Source: Hofstenia miamia
Taxonomy: Eukaryota; Xenacoelomorpha; Acoela
DNA length: 64,000 nt
Reading direction: 5' to 3'
Assembly (NCBI GenBank): GCA_004352715.1
Contig: SCFE01000080.1
Coordinates: 801,250-865,249, forward strand
A program made the position numbers and the translations under genes. This document shows, in pieces, positions 59,646 to 64,000 of this stretch. The notes under the pieces are model-generated. The model saw only the letters and a program-made list of their open reading frames with translations. It had not been told where the DNA came from and searched no databases. The number at the start of each line of letters is the position of its first letter. The first letter of the stretch is position 1.

Positions 59646-60200
59646 TTATTCATTTAAATCTTCTTCAGCAGTGTCGGATTGTTCGTGGTGTTCTAGGTCT
59701 TCAGCTGTATAATAACCGTCTTCATTGACGAGATATATGATTTTTTTACATTCTGGTTTCAGGTGACCTTTTTTGCCACATTTTTTGCATTTAACAAAGG
59801 GGAAGTCTTCTGGTTTTTCTTCAATTTTCTTTTGTAATTTGTCTATTTTTGTGGGTGTGCGGTGGGGTTGGAACGAGGTTGCTGGTTGGTATCCTCTTTT
59901 CCGATTGACCCTTTCATTGTCTTCTAGCATGACTTGTATATTGACTGCCTTCTTTATGAGGGTGTTGATGTTGTCTTTGATGCCGCACTTATTTTTGAAT
60001 TGAGTTTTCATGGGCTGTGGTAACCCCGCATGTATGTAAGAATATAAATCTTGGGGGTAATACCTGTCTTCCTCTTGCGATAGACGTAGTAGACGATCGA
60101 CTTTATAAATATAACTGATAACGCCTTCATCTTTTTCTAAGCGGCATGTATATAATTGCATCTGGTACTGCTTTCTTGGGGAGCAACCGCAGGATCGCAC
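59646..60200 (-). CDS. Gypsy gag, C-terminal part with zinc knuckle
   Basis: A 184-codon open piece. QLYTCRLEKDEGVISYIYKV and DLYSYIHAGLPQPMKTQF are capsid C-terminal-like, similar to DLFSHICKGMPESIRMQF in the gag at 7602-7414. CKKCGKKGHLKPEC is an exact CX2CX4HX4C knuckle near residues 136-149, followed by an acidic tail. The N-terminal half of gag is missing: the sequence switches near 60180-60200 to plus-strand third-ORF sequence. The frame itself is intact. Confidence 0.75.
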   Translation of the reverse strand: MRSCGCSPRKQYQMQLYTCRLEKDEGVISYIYKVDRLLRLSQEEDRYYPQDLYSYIHAGLPQPMKTQFKNKCGIKDNINTLIKKAVNIQVMLEDNERVNRKRGYQPATSFQPHRTPTKIDKLQKKIEEKPEDFPFVKCKKCGKKGHLKPECKKIIYLVNEDGYYTAEDLEHHEQSDTAEEDLNE

Positions 60201-61802
60201 TTCACTAAAACAAACAATATCTACGGGCCCTTAACAACAGAAATACTACAAAGAAGAATGCCACACAGCACAAAATCATTCTTACAACTTTGCCATAACC
60301 ATAACATCAAAGAAAAAATCGAAGCACTTTTCCAGTATCTCCAAATGTCATACCCAGAAATAACCTACAGCTCCACGCAAATAAATGAGGAGACTACAAA
60401 CATTCTAGGCCACTTTGAGCCGATCAAGGTTATCAACCTAATACCAAAAACTGAAATAACGCTTGAACAAGAGGAACACCTGCTCGCCAAATCCTCACTA
60501 CAACTTTCTCCACGCATCCAACGTCTACTAGAAGACATACCAAACGAAAAAATTTCGCAAACAAAAAAAAATTAACACCCCTACATGGATTCGTGCCAAA
60601 CACCAAAACCTTCTTATCAATAAGTCTATCCTCAATGATAAAAATCAAATACAAATCACACCAATTCAATATGCAACCACTAAAGTCTCTGACGTTGAAC
60701 TCATAAAGCTAAACATGTTCACTGAATCTTATACCAAAACAGATCACTAATGACGCCAAATCAACAAGTGGCATTCAACATCGAGTGTGCATCCGCCCGT
60801 TTTCTCATCCCGTGTAAGATGAAACAAGCTCTAATGAAAACATCCCCTCTAGGAGTAATCAGAGAAATCGATCACAAATCTATTAACTATCCCGTAACAT
60901 TTGGAACAGCCCAAATCACACAAACCACAGGTAATTGGATTCAATTGGAGAAAAAAATCGCAACAGCAAATGATTTTTGCATACCACCGAAAATAATTGG
61001 AGTACCCATCATAATTCCATACACCAAAGACAAATGAGTCAAGACGGTTAAGCACGAGATACCATCGCATAGATTCTACTTCAACTGGGGTCAAGACATT
61101 GTAAACTTTAAAAAAACCCACAGCTTCAAAGACATTGCCAATGCTCTCAGAGAAAACGATCAAGCCTACCGCCTCCTTGTTGATTCAAAATATCCGCCAG
61201 AAGACATATTCAAGAAAGAAAAATTGGTAAAGAAAAAACTCAAAAACCTTACACTTTTCGCCAGCAGCAATGATATAATAGGAGCTAACCTCATCAAAGA
61301 GGATCTAAAATACTACAATGTCTCAAGAAGAGTTGAAATAGTAACTATGATATGAGCCAACATAAATGACCCTGATCAAATGTCTGAAGAAATCATTTTA
61401 CAAAACATGAACTTTCTATACAAGAATACAAACTATCACCAATCACTGTCTTCCATGTTCCTGTTCTTTTTTCCCGACGCAAAACTGGACACAGACTCTG
61501 CCCATACCTCCAATACAGACGCAAAAATGACGCTTATGATAGCGCTAAAAGGACAGAAACTGTACAGAAACTACTATGATATCTTCCAAAGAAGAATCAA
61601 CAACTTACGACAATCGATCAGCATCCCAGCACCAACGAAGAGCCTACGTTACATACAATATCACAAAACACTAACAACGGAAATCGAAACACTCACTTAT
61701 CTCAGTTGCAAAGAAGAAATAGCTGAAACCTCATGGGAAGACACATGGGTACTGAAACTTTTAGAAGAGACCCACAATCTCATTAGTCAACCTTCAAAGT
61801 AA
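60156..61802 (+). pseudogene. Third ORF of the second gypsy element, unknown function
   Basis: Three open pieces, 60156-60575, 60750-61037 and 61380-61802, with readable sequence between them interrupted by a few frameshifts and stops. The middle piece (VAFNIECASAR, NYPVTFGTAQI, CIPPKIIGVPIIIPY) and the last (MTLMIALKGQKLYRNYYDIF) match the minus-strand pieces at 2057-1770 and about 1250-1170. It is rich in Lys, Asn and Thr, without a long hydrophobic segment apart from a short FLFFFP. The TAA at 61800 lies 40 bases before the putative LTR start, so the ORF is the last of the element. Likely an element-specific protein; env homology is not supported. Confidence 0.6.
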
Positions 61803-62880
61803 AACGCCCACCGCCACAATAAGGTATCTTAGGGGTGAGGTGTACAATCGGGACCTCTACGCAACAGAAATTCACATCGTNNNNNNNNNNNNNNNNNNNN
61901 NNNNNNNNNNNNNNNNNNNNNNNNNNNNNNNNNNNNNNNNNNNNNNNNNNNNNNNNNNNNNNNNNNNNNNNNNNNNNNNNNNNNNNNNNNNNNNNNNNNN
62001 NNNNNNNNNNNNNNNNNNNNNNNNNNNNNNNNNNNNNNNNNNNNNNNNNNNNNNNNNNNNNNNNNNNNNNNNNNNNNNNNNNNNNNNNNNNNNNNNNNNN
62101 NNNNNNNNNNNNNNNNNNNNNNNNNNNNNNNNNNNNNNNNNNNNNNNNNNNNNNNNNNNNNNNNNNNNNNNNNNNNNNNNNNNNNNNNNNNNNNNNNNNN
62201 NNNNNNNNNNNNNNNNNNNNNNNNNNNNNNNNNNNNNNNNNNNNNNNNNNNNNNNNNNNNNNNNNNNNNNNNNNNNNNNNNNNNNNNNNNNNNNNNNNNN
62301 NNNNNNNNNNNNNNNNNNNNNNNNNNNNNNNNNNNNNNNNNNNNNNNNNNNNNNNNNNNNNNNNNNNNNNNNNNNNNNNNNNNNNNNNNNNNNNNNNNNN
62401 NNNNNNNNNNNNNNNNNNNNNNNNNNNNNNNNNNNNNNNNNNNNNNNNNNNNNNNNNNNNNNNNNNNNNNNNNNNNNNNNNNNNNNNNNNNNNNNNNNNN
62501 NNNNNNNNNNNNNNNNNNNNNNNNNNNNNNNNNNNNNNNNNNNNNNNNNNNNNNNNNNNNNNNNNNNNNNNNNNNNNNNNNNNNNNNNNNNNNNNNNNNN
62601 NNNNNNNNNNNNNNNNNNNNNNNNNNNNNNNNNNNNNNNNNNNNNNNNNNNNNNNNNNNNNNNNNNNNNNNNNNNNNNNNNNNNNNNNNNNNNNNNNNNN
62701 NNNNNNNNNNNNNNNNNNNNNNNNNNNNNNNNNNNNNNNNNNNNNNNNNNNNNNNNNNNNNNNNNNNNNNNNNNNNNNNNNNNNNNNNNNNNNNNNNNNN
62801 NNNNNNNNNNNNNNNNNNNNNNNNNNNNNNNNNNNNNNNNNNNNNNNNNNNNNNNNNNNNNNNNNNNNNNNNNNNNNNNN

Positions 62881-63319
62881 CCTTTCTAGAACTACCGCTA
62901 AGTCAAACACCCATTGACTATTTCATGATATCAGGGTCGGGTCGGACTTGCCATTGCCCCATTGTGCCAATGGCACAGGCGCTCTCGTCTCTCCCCCAGG
63001 AAGAATTTTTTAAGTGCCCCCTCCCATTTGAAATCATAAATTTTATAAACACAAACAATTTTCTAAAGAAATATGTCATTGAAATCTATTATAGTGTTTC
63101 AGAAATCACAAAAAAATTGGATTCCATTTATAAACCAACGTGCATTGTCACTTCTTTCACTGCAATTTGCTCGAATGTTCCCAATGTGTGAATAGGGTTT
63201 GAATCTATTTCCACTTTCGAGCATTTACAAATCATAAAATGATTGCAACAGAAGAATTATTAATTTATCAGTGATTGGCTAAGATAACTAGCATCAATAC
63301 ATGTATTTACCAGCCAAAT
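62881..63319. repeat. Second copy of the LINE/hAT junction
   Basis: 62881-63319 matches 56461-56900 with few differences, including LINE flank, CATGATAT and the CAGGGTCGG end of the hAT at 62932. Since flank and insertion are shared, this is a duplicated segment, not a second insertion. It starts exactly at the end of a 1000-N gap. No right hAT end with CATGATAT appears before 64000. Confidence 0.8.
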
Positions 63320-64000
63320 GAACACAACTAGTTTTGTCTAAAACCTTGAAAATTCACCTGTAGATTGATCAATTAAAATTAATTTAGTTTAGCTTTGCAC
63401 TAGCATTATCTTGCATTCTCCGTTTTTGTAACCTTTACTATAATTTTCATTATGATGATAAACCCCTAGGCTCCGATTGTAATTTGGTAATCATGTGAAC
63501 CCAGTCACGATTAGTAGCTTTTGGCTTTGATTACCCCAAATTAGGGTAAGTATATGTGTATAGCCAGTTTAAAAACTTGTTCTTTTCAACTCATTTGGAC
63601 AAAGTACATAAATTATTACACTGGTTAAATCATGCCTGTTGGCTTGCATGAATACATGGCAATTACATGCTATTATATTTTAATGAGCTAGACAAGATAA
63701 ACTTAGACCGATAGGGTAGACCAGTTTATTTTTTGCAGGACTCATTCAGTTCAGTGATGGAGCTTCGGAGTACTGCTGTGAGGAAGTGGTGAACTCAGCT
63801 GTTCTTTACCCAAAAAGAATCTAGTTAAGTTTAATTACCGAATCTTTGATTCTTGTTTGGTTGGAATGGAAGATTAATTAGGTTTCGTATCAGAATTTCT
63901 ATAGCAACCTTTGGATTTGGATTACTAGATTTACTGTTAATTATGTTCACTCTAATTAACCCCACGATTCTACAAAAATATGGCCGAATTAAAGTGATAA
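63320..64000. other. Unassigned AT-rich sequence
   Basis: No open frame or repeat of note. It could be interior of a longer version of the hAT element that starts at 62932, since no right end is seen. Confidence 0.4.

Larger units (their letters stand above)
58823..61880. mobile_element. Second gypsy-family element, chimaeric layout
   Basis: Contains minus-strand gag (59646-60200) and protease (59020-59616) next to plus-strand third ORF (60156-61802). The 40-bp sequence starting TGTACAATCGGGACCTC occurs in the same orientation at both ends (58823-58862 and 61841-61880). At 61831-61840 it is preceded by the purine-rich AGGGGTGAGG, as expected for a tract before a 3' LTR. RT and integrase are absent. 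The head-to-head order is not normal; an inversion plus deletion or a misassembly are both possible. Confidence 0.65.

Noticed and set aside
59438-59728. Plus-strand ORFs at 59438-59728 and 59773-60003
   Set aside because: Antisense to protease and gag.
60849-61163. 104-codon minus-strand ORF
   Set aside because: Opposite the conserved third-ORF block, which has homology to 2057-1770.
1-64000. tRNA, rRNA or other structured RNA genes
   Set aside because: Looked for A/B box and cloverleaf-like stems and conserved rRNA words by eye; none was convincing.

Overview
The window is animal nuclear DNA, most likely from an invertebrate. It is AT-rich, genes are split by GT-AG introns, and it is full of decayed eukaryotic transposons (Ty3/gypsy, non-LTR, Penelope-like, piggyBac, hAT, mariner). 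The species cannot be fixed from the sequence. Eleven runs of N (including three of exactly 1000) and one single N mark a draft scaffold. Several gap edges carry duplicated sequence, so part of the repeat structure may be assembly artefact.

One host gene is clear: a valyl-tRNA synthetase on the + strand, nine exons, 14735-41391, 922 codons when spliced. All exon joins keep frame and the conserved synthetase blocks appear in order. The start of the protein is basic and lacks acidic residues, so a mitochondrial enzyme (VARS2) is the best reading. Introns 6 and 7 are each about 9.7 kb and hold most of the mobile DNA inside the gene. The stop comes before the usual C-terminal coiled-coil arm.

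Layout. 1-10048: a Ty3/gypsy element on the - strand with both LTRs, a tRNA-Arg-like primer site, a broken gag-RT-RNase H-integrase set and a third ORF in the env position; its 5' LTR is interrupted by a short inverted-repeat element. 10050-11653: an inverted LTR fragment and a solo LTR. 12479-13938: a fold-back unit around a LINE RT relic, then an 86-bp hairpin MITE. 14735-41391: the VARS gene; intron 6 holds Penelope-like relics and a piggyBac, intron 7 a hAT-type MITE and two relics of transposon-like proteins I cannot name with confidence. 41392-58300: LINE, Penelope, hAT-like and mariner relics, and a hAT element with an intact 8-bp target duplication whose empty site is visible in a sister LINE copy at 44087. 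58823-61880: a second member of the gypsy family with gag-protease on the - strand head to head with the third ORF on the + strand. 62881-64000: a second copy of the LINE/hAT junction, then unassigned sequence.

The item most worth following is the third ORF shared by the two gypsy elements (about 1100-3955 minus and 60156-61802 plus). It keeps several conserved blocks, shows no clear membrane segment or signal peptide, and I do not recognise it.
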